NCBI GenBank assembly: GCA_018396635.1
Contig: JAGTQE010000003.1
Span: 54,852-118,851 of the forward strand
DNA from: Candidatus Bathyarchaeota archaeon
GTDB taxonomy: Archaea > Thermoproteota > Bathyarchaeia > Bathyarchaeales > DTEX01
DNA: 64,000 nucleotides
Direction of reading: 5' to 3'
The notes beneath the pieces are model-generated. The model made no database searches. It saw only the letters and a program-made list of their open reading frames with translations, and had not been told where the DNA came from. The stretch's first letter is position 1. Each line of letters starts with the position of its first letter. Of this stretch, positions 27,500-35,919 are shown in pieces. The position numbers and the translations under genes were made by a program.

Positions 27500-29011
27500 T
27501 CAGCTAAAATGCTTCGCCATTTCCTCATTTCCTGGAAGCTTTAGTATAGCATCTATAGCATCGTTTATTTGTTGCATGCTTTTTGTTCTTACATCCGTTA
27601 TAAGCCAGTGGATAAGCGTCTCCCTACCGCCCTTTAAATTAGCCTCTATGGCCCATTCAGCCCTCATTATTCTATGTAACATGACATATTTGTAGAGTTT
27701 ATCAGGGATCGCACCTTTAAGCACAGGGTGAATGCCCCTTCCATTAACTGTCACCTGCGTTTCAATAGATATGTTTTCAGGGAGATTTGAGATAGTCCCT
27801 TTATTTATGATGTTTACGTAAATTGGAGCCTTAATCTTGATTCCATAGAAAGAGATATCGTAGCTGGTAGCCTCCACATCATTATAAATGGAATCTATTA
27901 ACGTAGCTATTACCTCACCACTAGGACTAGGCGGTATTGAATGTGACACCGGCTTTGAGAAATCAAATGCCACTCTGCTCATCTCCTCAATATTTCTTCT
28001 TACCTGCATTATTCTTATCGCGCAACCTATCTCAGAGTCTGGGCCGCCATATGGTCCATACCAGTACTGTTTGGTTTTTAGATCCCAGTGATATTTCCAT
28101 GTCCCTCCACGAACGCTGTCCCCTATAGGCAGATAGCCATAAGTCTTATACATGTCTATAGCAGCTGGGCACAGATCTAGGTCCCATGGATTTGTTGTGT
28201 GCTCTCTCCATACGGCCCAGTATTCTTCAGCATCTTCTCTAATCCAGTCGTCTAAGTATTTGTATCCATCCTCACCCTTATACTTGAATTTAGTCAGCCA
28301 TATGACGTGATTTAAGCCAGCCATATCAACCTCAACCTCGCTAAAATCTATTAGATTCATTGTCTCCTTGCTTTCTCTCGTTCTCTTAGCTGCGTAATGA
28401 GGCGTTACATTTTTTCCTAGTTTCTCCTTAGCTAAGCGCATAGCTAAAACTTCCAGCGCTGCCCTGTAACCTAGGAATCCGTGACATATGCCTGCAACAT
28501 TAACCTTTGTTTCTCTGCTTACCATCGTTGTGAGTTCAAGGACTGGATTTGAGACTATGAGGAACCATGCATCTGGAGCGTTTTCCTCAATATCTCTAGC
28601 AATATCCATGTGTAATTTAAATAAGTAGTAGCCCCATATGGTATGATAGTCTCCAACATAGTTCCATTCAACGCTATTGATACCTCTATAATATCCGTGC
28701 TCTTCAGATAGGTCTCTCATCCTCTCATAATATAGGTAACCCTTCGGTAAGGCTGTTGAAATAACAAAATCGGCATCCTTTATTGCCTCTCTTCTATTTT
28801 TCGTTGCATAGATCTCTACAGGAACTTTCAACTCCTCAGCATACCTCTTAGCCAAAGTCGATATAATGCTGAGTCTATAGTCGTCGATATCCATAAGCCA
28901 TATTTTGGAACCCCTCATCCCTTCGTTCATAAAAATGTCAATGAGTATCCTGCTAGTCCATCTGGCGCTTCCAGCACCTATAAAAGCTATTTTAGGCCCT
29001 TCAGGCAACAT
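27500..29011 (-). CDS. Glycoside hydrolase family 4 (NAD- and metal-dependent) enzyme
   Basis: A 503-residue GH4 protein. IAFIGAGSARWT binds NAD; the metal Cys/His sites appear in GICHGFLGYRAAL near 177-190 and GLNHVIWLTKF near 233; VSNPVLELTT is the conserved Asn-Pro segment. GH4 enzymes cleave alpha- or beta-glycosides by a redox-assisted elimination and need NAD and manganese; subfamilies include alpha-glucosidase, alpha-galactosidase and alpha-galacturonidase. The specificity is not clear from motifs. It starts 14 bases after the purC homologue on the same strand, an odd operon partner. No signal peptide, so it acts inside the cell on imported oligosaccharides. Confidence 0.87.
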   Translation of the reverse strand: MLPEGPKIAFIGAGSARWTSRILIDIFMNEGMRGSKIWLMDIDDYRLSIISTLAKRYAEELKVPVEIYATKNRREAIKDADFVISTALPKGYLYYERMRDLSEEHGYYRGINSVEWNYVGDYHTIWGYYLFKLHMDIARDIEENAPDAWFLIVSNPVLELTTMVSRETKVNVAGICHGFLGYRAALEVLAMRLAKEKLGKNVTPHYAAKRTRESKETMNLIDFSEVEVDMAGLNHVIWLTKFKYKGEDGYKYLDDWIREDAEEYWAVWREHTTNPWDLDLCPAAIDMYKTYGYLPIGDSVRGGTWKYHWDLKTKQYWYGPYGGPDSEIGCAIRIMQVRRNIEEMSRVAFDFSKPVSHSIPPSPSGEVIATLIDSIYNDVEATSYDISFYGIKIKAPIYVNIINKGTISNLPENISIETQVTVNGRGIHPVLKGAIPDKLYKYVMLHRIMRAEWAIEANLKGGRETLIHWLITDVRTKSMQQINDAIDAILKLPGNEEMAKHFS

Positions 29012-29025
29012 GCATCACCAGAATA

Positions 29026-30162
29026 TCATTTTAAGGTTGAGATTGTTTCCTGTAAGTCTTTTAATATCTCCTCAAGCTTAGGAGTATCAAAGAATCTTCT
29101 TCCTGTCATTTCGTTTGCTGCCGCCATATACATTTGGCTTATTAAAGTCTTAAGTCTAGGCTCTAGATTTGGTGGTGGTGTTTTTACCAAGGTTCTCCAG
29201 TTCTCTATTCCTCGCTCTCTAGCCTCCTTTTTTGCTGCCTCGACTTCCTTAGCCCAATCCGTCCGCCTGTAATATATGCGGGCAACTTCCTTGCTCACAT
29301 GCATTCCCATATACGTAAACCTACACTCATCTAGAGTTCCAACAACATCTACGACCATTAGTCTCCTTTCTGGGTCAAATGCCAGCTCTATCTTACCATC
29401 CTCATTTACTAGACCAGCTCTTTCAGCTATCCCAGTTATGGTCTCATTAACCCTCAGAAGTAGATCCTTGATTTCCTCAACCTCCTGGTCTGTTAAACCA
29501 GCTATTCTCTTGGCTTCCTCCCAGCTAACATATCTATCGCTCTCTTCGAGCTTTGTGCTAACGTCGAAGATAGGTCTGGGGAGGCGCTCTCCAGGCTTTG
29601 GCATGCACTCTAACCCCAAATCTTTCAGGGTTATAAGGCCCTGCTCAAGTCTTTTGAAAATAGACGAGCCCTCAGGCAGACCATTTCTGTAAATTATTTC
29701 CAAGGGGAGTAGGTAATTTCTTAGCGTAGGCGTGTAAACGCTATAATCATATTTGAGCTTACCGCAATTCACGTAAGCCTTGGGCCTATATATATTCACT
29801 AAATTAATTTCCATTATGTTTGTTGGTTCATCTAGGTCATCGAAACGAATTACCTGTCCCCTAGCGTTAACGAGTCCACGATAATGCGTTCTTATGCCTT
29901 TCTCCTCAAGTCTCTCAAAGCAGTAAGCCCCCATCAGGCATAGAGCTGCTCCCTTACAATCTATATGGTCGGGCATCTCGCCCCAATCGAAAACTGAATA
30001 TCTGTCTGAGAAGTGAAATCTTCCCACACCCATACTCTCAATAGTTGGCTTTTTAATCACCTCAAGATCCTTGACGCTACCCATGGAGGTTACACCTACA
30101 TTTAAAGGGCTGAGGCTTCTAATATTTTTAGCGTTTGGTTCCCAATGATCAAATTTTGGCAA
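29026..30162 (-). CDS. purC: Phosphoribosylaminoimidazole-succinocarboxamide (SAICAR) synthase, long form
   Basis: Joins CAIR with aspartate in purine synthesis. The 378-residue protein is recognised by the substrate loop FSDRYSVFDWGEMPDHIDCKGAALCLMGAYCFERLEEKGI and the downstream LVNIYRPK and PLEIIYRN segments typical of SAICAR synthases. It is longer than the usual 240-residue form; similar long proteins occur in some archaea. The GH4 gene follows at 14 bases and a divergent HTH regulator is 41 bases upstream. purD is encoded about 7 kb away on the same strand. Confidence 0.85.
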   Translation of the reverse strand: MPKFDHWEPNAKNIRSLSPLNVGVTSMGSVKDLEVIKKPTIESMGVGRFHFSDRYSVFDWGEMPDHIDCKGAALCLMGAYCFERLEEKGIRTHYRGLVNARGQVIRFDDLDEPTNIMEINLVNIYRPKAYVNCGKLKYDYSVYTPTLRNYLLPLEIIYRNGLPEGSSIFKRLEQGLITLKDLGLECMPKPGERLPRPIFDVSTKLEESDRYVSWEEAKRIAGLTDQEVEEIKDLLLRVNETITGIAERAGLVNEDGKIELAFDPERRLMVVDVVGTLDECRFTYMGMHVSKEVARIYYRRTDWAKEVEAAKKEARERGIENWRTLVKTPPPNLEPRLKTLISQMYMAAANEMTGRRFFDTPKLEEILKDLQETISTLK

Positions 30163-30203
30163 AACTAATTTTATAAGTTTGTTATATTGATCTTAATAAT
30201 TGT

Positions 30204-30530
30204 ATGTACTTGCCATGCGAATCTCTTGGAACGCGTCTAACACCGATGTTTAGAGCTTACATAGCCAAGGAGCTTATTGAAAAACACGGGTTTACGCAAG
30301 TTGAGGCAGCCAAGAAGCTTGGAATAACGCAGGCAGCTATAAGCCAATATTTGCGCTCAAAGCGTGGAGCTAAGGATTTAAGGGAGCTTAAAGCCTTCTT
30401 ACCAGTAATAGAGTCAGCTGCGAGTGAGGTGGCTAACAAAATAGCCTCTGGTAGAATCAATTCGAGTGAAGCAGCATTAAAAATATGTGAGATATGTCTC
30501 TATATACGAAAGAAGAATCTTGGAATATAA
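30204..30530 (+). CDS. HTH (XRE-type) transcriptional regulator
   Basis: A 108-residue protein. Residues 28-52 (FTQVEAAKKLGITQAAISQYLRSKRG) are a canonical helix-turn-helix; the C-terminus carries CEICLYIRK, a short Cys pair that may sense metal or redox state. This size matches small archaeal predicted regulators of the COG2522 kind. No ribosome binding site precedes the ATG and TTATAAGTTTG lies about 30 bases upstream, so the mRNA may be leaderless. It is divergent from purC and 41 bases before thi4 on the same strand, so control of either is possible. Confidence 0.8.
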   Translation: MYLPCESLGTRLTPMFRAYIAKELIEKHGFTQVEAAKKLGITQAAISQYLRSKRGAKDLRELKAFLPVIESAASEVANKIASGRINSSEAALKICEICLYIRKKNLGI

Positions 30531-30571
30531 ATAGGGGATTGTATCCTTTAGAGAACGAATGGTGATAATAT

Positions 30572-31393
30572 ATGATGTGCGAAATTAAGGATATTGAAGA
30601 GGAGACTATAACTAAGGCGATAATTAAGAAGACTACGGAAGACTGGTTAAGCATAGTTGATACAGATGTTGTAATTGTTGGCGCAGGGCCTGCTGGACTT
30701 ACAGCCGCAATATATGCTGCTAAGGCTGGTCTGAAGACTGTGCTTTTTGAGAGGCGTCTCTCATTTGGCGGAGGCATGGGTGGTGGTGGAATGCAATTTC
30801 ACAAAATCGTCGTTGAGCGTCCGGCAGATGCTATTTTAAGGGAAATCAACTGTAAGATGGAATGGATAGAAGATGGATTATTTATAGTTGACGCCGCTGA
30901 GATGATTGCCAAGCTAGCGGCTAAAGCCATAGACTCTGGAGCGAAAATAATTTTGGGAGTGACAGTTGATGATGTAATCTATAGAGATAATCCACCCAGA
31001 ATAACTGGAGTAGTTATTCAGTGGTCATCGGTCATGATGGCTGGGCTTCATGTAGATCCTCTTGGAGTAAAGGCAAAGGCGGTTGTTGATTCTACTGGGC
31101 ATGATGCTGAGGTTTTATCAGTCATATCAAGGAAAATTCCTGAACTGAACATTTCGGTTAGAGGTGAAAAATCTATGTGGGCTTCGCAGGCCGAGAAGAT
31201 GGTTATTGAGGGTACGAGAGAGGTTTGTCCGGGCCTTTTCGTTGCGGGGATGGCGGTTGCAGCAATAGATCGAATTCCAAGGATGGGGCCAATATTTGGT
31301 GGGATGCTGTTAAGCGGGGCAAAAGTGGCACAGCTAATTGCGAATAAGATTATGGGGGAGAGGGCGCAGAAAATAATACCGTTCAGCCTTTAG
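30572..31393 (+). CDS. thi4: Thi4-family thiazole synthase, histidine (sulfide-dependent) type
   Basis: Builds the thiazole moiety of thiamine from NAD and glycine. The 273-residue flavoprotein-like fold has [14 protein letters not shown] near 33-46, [20 protein letters not shown], and a C-terminal [24 protein letters not shown]. The position that holds the suicide sulfur-donor cysteine in yeast is histidine here ([10 protein letters not shown]160). In methanogen homologues this variant uses free sulfide catalytically, which suits an anaerobe. Archaeal members are sometimes annotated as ribose 1,5-bisphosphate isomerase; the sequence favours thiazole synthase. Confidence 0.9.
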   Translation: MMCEIKDIEEETITKAIIKKTTEDWLSIVDTDVVIVGAGPAGLTAAIYAAKAGLKTVLFERRLSFGGGMGGGGMQFHKIVVERPADAILREINCKMEWIEDGLFIVDAAEMIAKLAAKAIDSGAKIILGVTVDDVIYRDNPPRITGVVIQWSSVMMAGLHVDPLGVKAKAVVDSTGHDAEVLSVISRKIPELNISVRGEKSMWASQAEKMVIEGTREVCPGLFVAGMAVAAIDRIPRMGPIFGGMLLSGAKVAQLIANKIMGERAQKIIPFSL

Positions 31394-31459
31394 AGTCTCT
31401 CCTTTTAAATCGCTCTTTCTTGGATTAAATGATGGGTAAATAATTTCAATGGGAAATTT

Positions 31460-32317
31460 CTATTCCTTCCGCAGCCATTCCAATATTTGCTCATCCAATG
31501 GTTTTGTTTTTCTCCGCCTCTTCCTAAGTTTAAATAAGTATCCTCCTATGGTCTTGTAAGCTTTCTCGGCAAGGATATCGGCCTCCCCGTCTTTAAATTC
31601 ACGCCAGTTAGGGTTATGTATGAAATCTTGTGGGTTAATCCAATCCGGCCTGAATTTTTCGATATCCTCTATCCTCATGCATATGCATACAGCGTTTAAC
31701 TCTCTATGCAAACTTAATGGGCAAGTGAAAACCCTCGCCAAGTCGATCTTGTTTTCCACGGATATTTTGCCGCTGGATGACGATTCCGCTATTTTCGACG
31801 ATATTTTAGACTTTACATATTCGACAATGGCGTATGCTATGTCTAGGGGATTGTACTTTTCACGGATGCTCTCCGATATGCTCCTCTCATTTATATGTAC
31901 GTGGCAACCATTACCAGACCATTTGACGTAAGCAGACACTTTAATCCCCCATTTGCCTAAGAAATACAGAATTTCTCTCGCAACTTGTATCGTTTCTCTC
32001 CAATTCACTAATTCGCTATCAATATCCCATGTGGGCGTACAATAAACAATATTCTCCAGGTTATATGCATCCTCAACCTCTTGAAGCACCTCATAAATGT
32101 TAATAGTAGCATAGATTGACTTTAATGCGCCGTTATTCAAAGCATCTAAGTCGCTTTCACCCTCTATTTTTATGGGTTTCTTCTCATTCGAGTATCTTTT
32201 AAAGATTAGATTTCCCTTTGAGTCGACATAATGTAGGGCGACCCATCTCCCTCTACAGAAATCTAGAATTTCCCTCTTAACATCTTGGCGCGAATAGTGC
32301 CTATATGCGGTACTCAA
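31460..32317 (-). CDS. Archaeo-eukaryotic primase (AEP) superfamily protein
   Basis: A 285-residue protein that shows the three AEP catalytic motifs: TWDIDSE with D98 and D100, the phosphate-binding SGNGCHVHI (134-142), and NKIDLARVFTCPLSLHREL with D192. This matches PriS/PrimPol-type primases, but the rest of the sequence is unlike standard PriS and the zinc knuckle of PriS is not evident. It probably makes primers or fills gaps, perhaps in repair. It begins at TTG inside the stop of the KaiC-like gene (4-base overlap), so the two are made together. Confidence 0.75.
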   Translation of the reverse strand: MSTAYRHYSRQDVKREILDFCRGRWVALHYVDSKGNLIFKRYSNEKKPIKIEGESDLDALNNGALKSIYATINIYEVLQEVEDAYNLENIVYCTPTWDIDSELVNWRETIQVAREILYFLGKWGIKVSAYVKWSGNGCHVHINERSISESIREKYNPLDIAYAIVEYVKSKISSKIAESSSSGKISVENKIDLARVFTCPLSLHRELNAVCICMRIEDIEKFRPDWINPQDFIHNPNWREFKDGEADILAEKAYKTIGGYLFKLRKRRRKTKPLDEQILEWLRKE

Positions 32318-33105
32318 GGTATCTCAGCTTCCCTTCTCTCAGCAGCTCTTTGAATACGCTCCATAATATGTCTGGGCAGAGATATATCCTCCCTTCGCAT
32401 ATCAACTGGCCTAACTATAGTCAAACCTTTACCCGGTAAAATTGCTATTTCATACATTTGTAGGCTATGATTTGTCTGTCGCATCTTCTCGATTAAAATG
32501 TAGCGTTTCAGAACACCGTTTCTAACTGCTCTGCGAAACCTTATTATGCCATCAGCTATATGTTCTACGCCCCAGCCAAAGGCCTCAGACGTCGTTATAG
32601 CATACTGGGAGGTTGCCATAACTGTAAAGTCCCACTTAAACAAAACCTTCTTCACAAAGTAGGAGTATCTTCTGGCCATAGCTGGCTTATCAAGCCAGAA
32701 AGCTGAGAGCGAATCTATGACAAGGCGTGCCCTACCGTAGCCTAAAGCCTTCTTCGCCTCAATAACTTTGTTTACAAGCTCCTCAACATCTAAGCTCTGT
32801 AGAGACCATTCATCCTTAGCTCCCATTAACGCATCAATAATTATCATCTTCTTCTCAGAGATTCCCCGTGAAAAATCGAAGCCGAACTGTGCTGCCTGAG
32901 TAATTATGGATTCACGGCTCTCCTCTGTCGTCACGTAAATGCATTTATCCCCCTCAGATACCCCCTGAGCGATAAAATGTATGCAGAGTATAGTTTTTCC
33001 AGTACCAGGTTCACCGGTAACAGCAACAGTAAAACCCTTTGGTATTCCGCCCTCAAGCATGGCATCTAATTCTCGCACTCCAGTAGACAAGCGCTCAATA
33101 GACAT
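32314..33105 (-). CDS. KaiC-like RecA-superfamily ATPase
   Basis: A single-domain KaiC/RadA-type ATPase of 263 residues: STGVRELDAMLEGGIPKG at the start, Walker A GEPGTGKT at 31-38, the catalytic acidic pair at TTEES (about 61-62), and Walker B RLVIDSLSAF with D131. Archaeal single-domain KaiC proteins are abundant and act in signalling, motility or DNA repair. The tight overlap with the AEP gene points to a DNA-related role here (inference). An unknown 205-residue protein gene lies 81 bases upstream on the same strand. Confidence 0.85.
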   Translation of the reverse strand: MSIERLSTGVRELDAMLEGGIPKGFTVAVTGEPGTGKTILCIHFIAQGVSEGDKCIYVTTEESRESIITQAAQFGFDFSRGISEKKMIIIDALMGAKDEWSLQSLDVEELVNKVIEAKKALGYGRARLVIDSLSAFWLDKPAMARRYSYFVKKVLFKWDFTVMATSQYAITTSEAFGWGVEHIADGIIRFRRAVRNGVLKRYILIEKMRQTNHSLQMYEIAILPGKGLTIVRPVDMRREDISLPRHIMERIQRAAERREAEIP

Positions 33106-33186
33106 TTAGATCATCTTCCCTAATGTTTTCTCTTCTTAAAAAAAGATTGTATTAACAGCCAATATACGGTTTTTATAGAATACAAA

Positions 33187-33801
33187 TTATTGAAAAATAT
33201 TTGGCTTAATATTCAAATATACCAGCGGGCCCCTCTCCTTCGGTAGTCGCGCTATTCTCGCACTCAGAGCATTATGGATCTTTAGTGGGTCTATTGCTAT
33301 TATCCTTGATTCTTTACCAGCCTTTTGGATATATTTCGCTATCTCTTCAACTATCAAATTTTCAGCTATAAACTCAACCATGCATATTTCGCCGTGCTTT
33401 ATAAGCTTCCTAACAGCAATATCCTTTAAATCCTGCCTATAATCCATATGCTGATACAATTTTCTCGCAGTTTTAATGTTCTCTAAATGATTCTTCGGCA
33501 TTTCAAACCTTGTTGATAAGACTCTAACTCGCTCCTGCCACTTCTTAAGCCACATACCGGCCCAAAAGTTTATTGAAGCTCTCAAATCTAATGGATTCTT
33601 TCTAAAGTATTCCTCAATCTTTCTATAGACCGTTTTAGTATCCTCTGTGTCTAACTTTACCTTCAGCCATGTCTCTAAATCCCTCGAGGCGTATACAACC
33701 ATTTGGTAATCAAGCGTGTACGGCTTAAACTGGGGAATATAATTTTCGAACTCCTCGACAAGCAATGAAAAGAGTCTATTGCGGAAATTTATGGCGCTCA
33801 T
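33187..33801 (-). CDS. Unknown protein upstream of the KaiC-like/AEP pair
   Basis: A 204-residue, mainly helical protein. The middle has RVRVLSTRFEMPKNHLENIKTARKLYQHMDYRQDLKDIAVRKL and the end NIKPNIFQ; none of this matches a family I know. No signal or membrane segment. An in-frame GTG at 33810 would add three residues; neither start has a convincing ribosome binding site. It could be part of a three-gene unit with the ATPase and primase-like protein, spaced by 81 bases. Confidence 0.65.
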   Translation of the reverse strand: MSAINFRNRLFSLLVEEFENYIPQFKPYTLDYQMVVYASRDLETWLKVKLDTEDTKTVYRKIEEYFRKNPLDLRASINFWAGMWLKKWQERVRVLSTRFEMPKNHLENIKTARKLYQHMDYRQDLKDIAVRKLIKHGEICMVEFIAENLIVEEIAKYIQKAGKESRIIAIDPLKIHNALSARIARLPKERGPLVYLNIKPNIFQ

Positions 33802-33884
33802 CAGATACACTCACACATTAACTTATTATGGAAAATTGTCCAATTTAAAAGTTGCTAATAGACCATAGATGTAATCCTAAGTTC

Positions 33885-34793
33885 TCAGCGGAGATCGCAT
33901 GGTAAATCCTCAAACCTTGGAAGTCCATCCCTTGCACCCATCTTTGTTAAACATCTTGATGCAACAAAGTTGCCGAGAACTCCACATTCTCTAAGGCTTT
34001 TACCTCTGAGTAGCCCGTATATGAAGCCGGCGCAGAAGGCGTCTCCGGCACCAGTTGTATCAATAACTTCAACCTTAAATGGGCTTATTAAGTGTTCTTC
34101 ATTGCCGTCCGTGACATAGCAGCCTCTTCCTCCGAGCTTGACTGCAACAATTTGGACACCTTCATTGAGTAGGATCTGGGCGCCCTCTCGGTAATCTTCT
34201 CCAGTTAGGAGGCGTAGTTCACCCTCGCTTGGTAGGAAAGCGTAGGTTCTTTTCACTATAGGTTTAAGGGTATCTAAACCCTTACGGGCGTAAATGACCC
34301 CGGGGTCAAATGTAACTTTAATGTCGGAGATACTTTCAATGAGCTTTTTCTGGGCTTCGAAGGGCAGTTTTCCCGCGAAAGAAGTTAAATGTAGAATTTT
34401 TGCGCCCCTGACGTAATCTAAGTTTATTTCCTCATATTTTAGCGTGTTATTGACGCCAGGGTCTAGGTATAATGCTCTGTTTCCCTTCTGATCTACAAAG
34501 CCTATGACGGACCCGCTTCTACCGGTTTCGGAAACGATTATCCCGCTTGTATCGACGCCCTCGCTTAAGAAAGCCTTTAGGAGAAGTTCGCCCTCTCTAT
34601 CCTTAGCAACCTTGCCAATATAGCCAACTTTAACGCCGAGCCGCGCCAATCCAACGGCGGTGTTGGCGGCTGAGCCACCGGGGCTTTCACTAAAGTCTAT
34701 TATTACGCTCTCTTCGTCTGCGCCTGCTAATCTATCAACCCTATAGAGCTTGTCGACGTTCAGTGCGCCGAAGCAAACTACTTCAAAAGTCAT
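33885..34793 (-). CDS. PfkB-family carbohydrate/nucleoside kinase
   Basis: A 302-residue ribokinase-fold kinase. SPGGSAANTAVGLARLG is the sugar-binding PfkB signature 1, and DTTGAGDAFCAGFIYGLLRG carries the anion hole with catalytic D251. Substrates in the family include ribose, fructose, nucleosides and aminoimidazole riboside. The gene is translationally coupled to ftr (TAATG overlap), so a role in methanopterin or C1-carrier metabolism is possible, though it may simply be a sugar kinase. Complete with normal length. Confidence 0.88.
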   Translation of the reverse strand: MTFEVVCFGALNVDKLYRVDRLAGADEESVIIDFSESPGGSAANTAVGLARLGVKVGYIGKVAKDREGELLLKAFLSEGVDTSGIIVSETGRSGSVIGFVDQKGNRALYLDPGVNNTLKYEEINLDYVRGAKILHLTSFAGKLPFEAQKKLIESISDIKVTFDPGVIYARKGLDTLKPIVKRTYAFLPSEGELRLLTGEDYREGAQILLNEGVQIVAVKLGGRGCYVTDGNEEHLISPFKVEVIDTTGAGDAFCAGFIYGLLRGKSLRECGVLGNFVASRCLTKMGARDGLPRFEDLPCDLR

Positions 34794-35695
34794 TACATGA
34801 TCTCCCTTAAAGATATAATATATTTGCCGAGTTTTCCGCCATAGTTCCCGGCTGAGATTCTTACAACGCCTTTAACGTTCATGGCAGCCTTAATGCCAGC
34901 GCTCATGGCTTCTTTAACGGCTTCTAAAGTTAACCCGTTTATCACTATTTCTGGTATATAGCGTACGCCTTCTGGAACCTTGGACTCTGACCCAAGCCTA
35001 TCCTTTAATGAGGGACAGTATGGGTGGTTTGTTGTCGGACCTATTTGTGGGAACTTTGTTTCGGGCTTTGAGCCAGCTGCACATATATCGAATGGTGTGA
35101 TTACCCCGTTGACTTGGCTTATAGCCTTTAGGGCTTTTCTTCCAGCCTCTAACACAGCCCTCTTTGTCCGGCACATGTACCAAAAGTTTCCGCCCATGAC
35201 TCCGCGACCGTAGCCGAGAAAACGCTCAATCTTGAAGTCTGGAACCATTATGGGCACAATTATCATCTCACGTCCATACCGTCTTTCAATCCACTCATAT
35301 CCGTCGCCACAATGCCCTATCAGATCCATAGCATCTACTTTGCCTATCGGATTTGGACACGCGTCGAAGATCGATGTAAATGGCTTGACAAGTATATCCT
35401 GCCTAATTCTATAAGATAGCTCCCTGTAAAATTTCCTAACAGATTCTTCAATAGGTTTCCGCTCATCTATGCTGCTCCAAAACTGCAGTATTACGCCTAA
35501 GCGCCCATCAGGAGTTTTTTCTCTCGGAACCCAACTCTCAATACCACCCTCAATACGCCCAATAACTGTTGATGGGGTTGCGGTCGCATCCTCGGCAGCT
35601 TTAATTAGAACTCTCTTATCGCTTGCGGTGACAAGTATCCTAAAGTATAATCCATCGAATGCTTCAGCATACGTATCCTCAATAAGCACGCTCAT
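34793..35695 (-). CDS. ftr: Formylmethanofuran:tetrahydromethanopterin formyltransferase
   Basis: Moves the formyl group between methanofuran and tetrahydromethanopterin in the archaeal C1 pathway (methyl branch of Wood-Ljungdahl, or methanogenesis). The 300-residue protein has [11 protein letters not shown] at the start, the family motif [17 protein letters not shown] near residues 37-53 and the C-terminal [17 protein letters not shown], all typical of Ftr. It implies that the cell makes methanofuran and H4MPT or an analogue. The stop overlaps the PfkB gene start. A tiny predicted peptide gene lies 65 bases upstream. Confidence 0.95.
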   Translation of the reverse strand: MSVLIEDTYAEAFDGLYFRILVTASDKRVLIKAAEDATATPSTVIGRIEGGIESWVPREKTPDGRLGVILQFWSSIDERKPIEESVRKFYRELSYRIRQDILVKPFTSIFDACPNPIGKVDAMDLIGHCGDGYEWIERRYGREMIIVPIMVPDFKIERFLGYGRGVMGGNFWYMCRTKRAVLEAGRKALKAISQVNGVITPFDICAAGSKPETKFPQIGPTTNHPYCPSLKDRLGSESKVPEGVRYIPEIVINGLTLEAVKEAMSAGIKAAMNVKGVVRISAGNYGGKLGKYIISLREIM

Positions 35696-35760
35696 AACTT
35701 CACCATCATTTAATACTTCAATAAATAAAAATTTGGATATTAAATCGCTGATATACCAAG

Positions 35761-35826
35761 TTACTTTTTAGATTCTTCTGTCTTCTTTTCTCCAGTCTTT
35801 TTTCTCTTTCCCTTGCAGCAGGACAT
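35761..35826 (-). CDS. Possible 21-residue lysine-rich peptide upstream of ftr
   Basis: The frame reads [21 protein letters not shown] and stops with TAA. GGTGAT six bases before the ATG is a good Shine-Dalgarno site, and the codons run in the same direction as ftr. Two adjacent Cys followed by a Lys-rich tail could bind metal or nucleic acid. It is short enough to be chance, so it is listed with low confidence. Confidence 0.4.
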   Translation of the reverse strand: MSCCKGKRKKTGEKKTEESKK

Positions 35827-35919
35827 TGAATTATCACCAAAATATGGTTTTAGGCTTTACCGCTTATCTATTTTTCTCCTTTATATTAGCAGAATATTTA
35901 TTGTCTTAATAAAGGGTCT

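Noticed and set aside
30531..30571. TPP riboswitch upstream of thi4
   Set aside because: Only 41 bases separate the genes and no conserved thi-box elements are visible.
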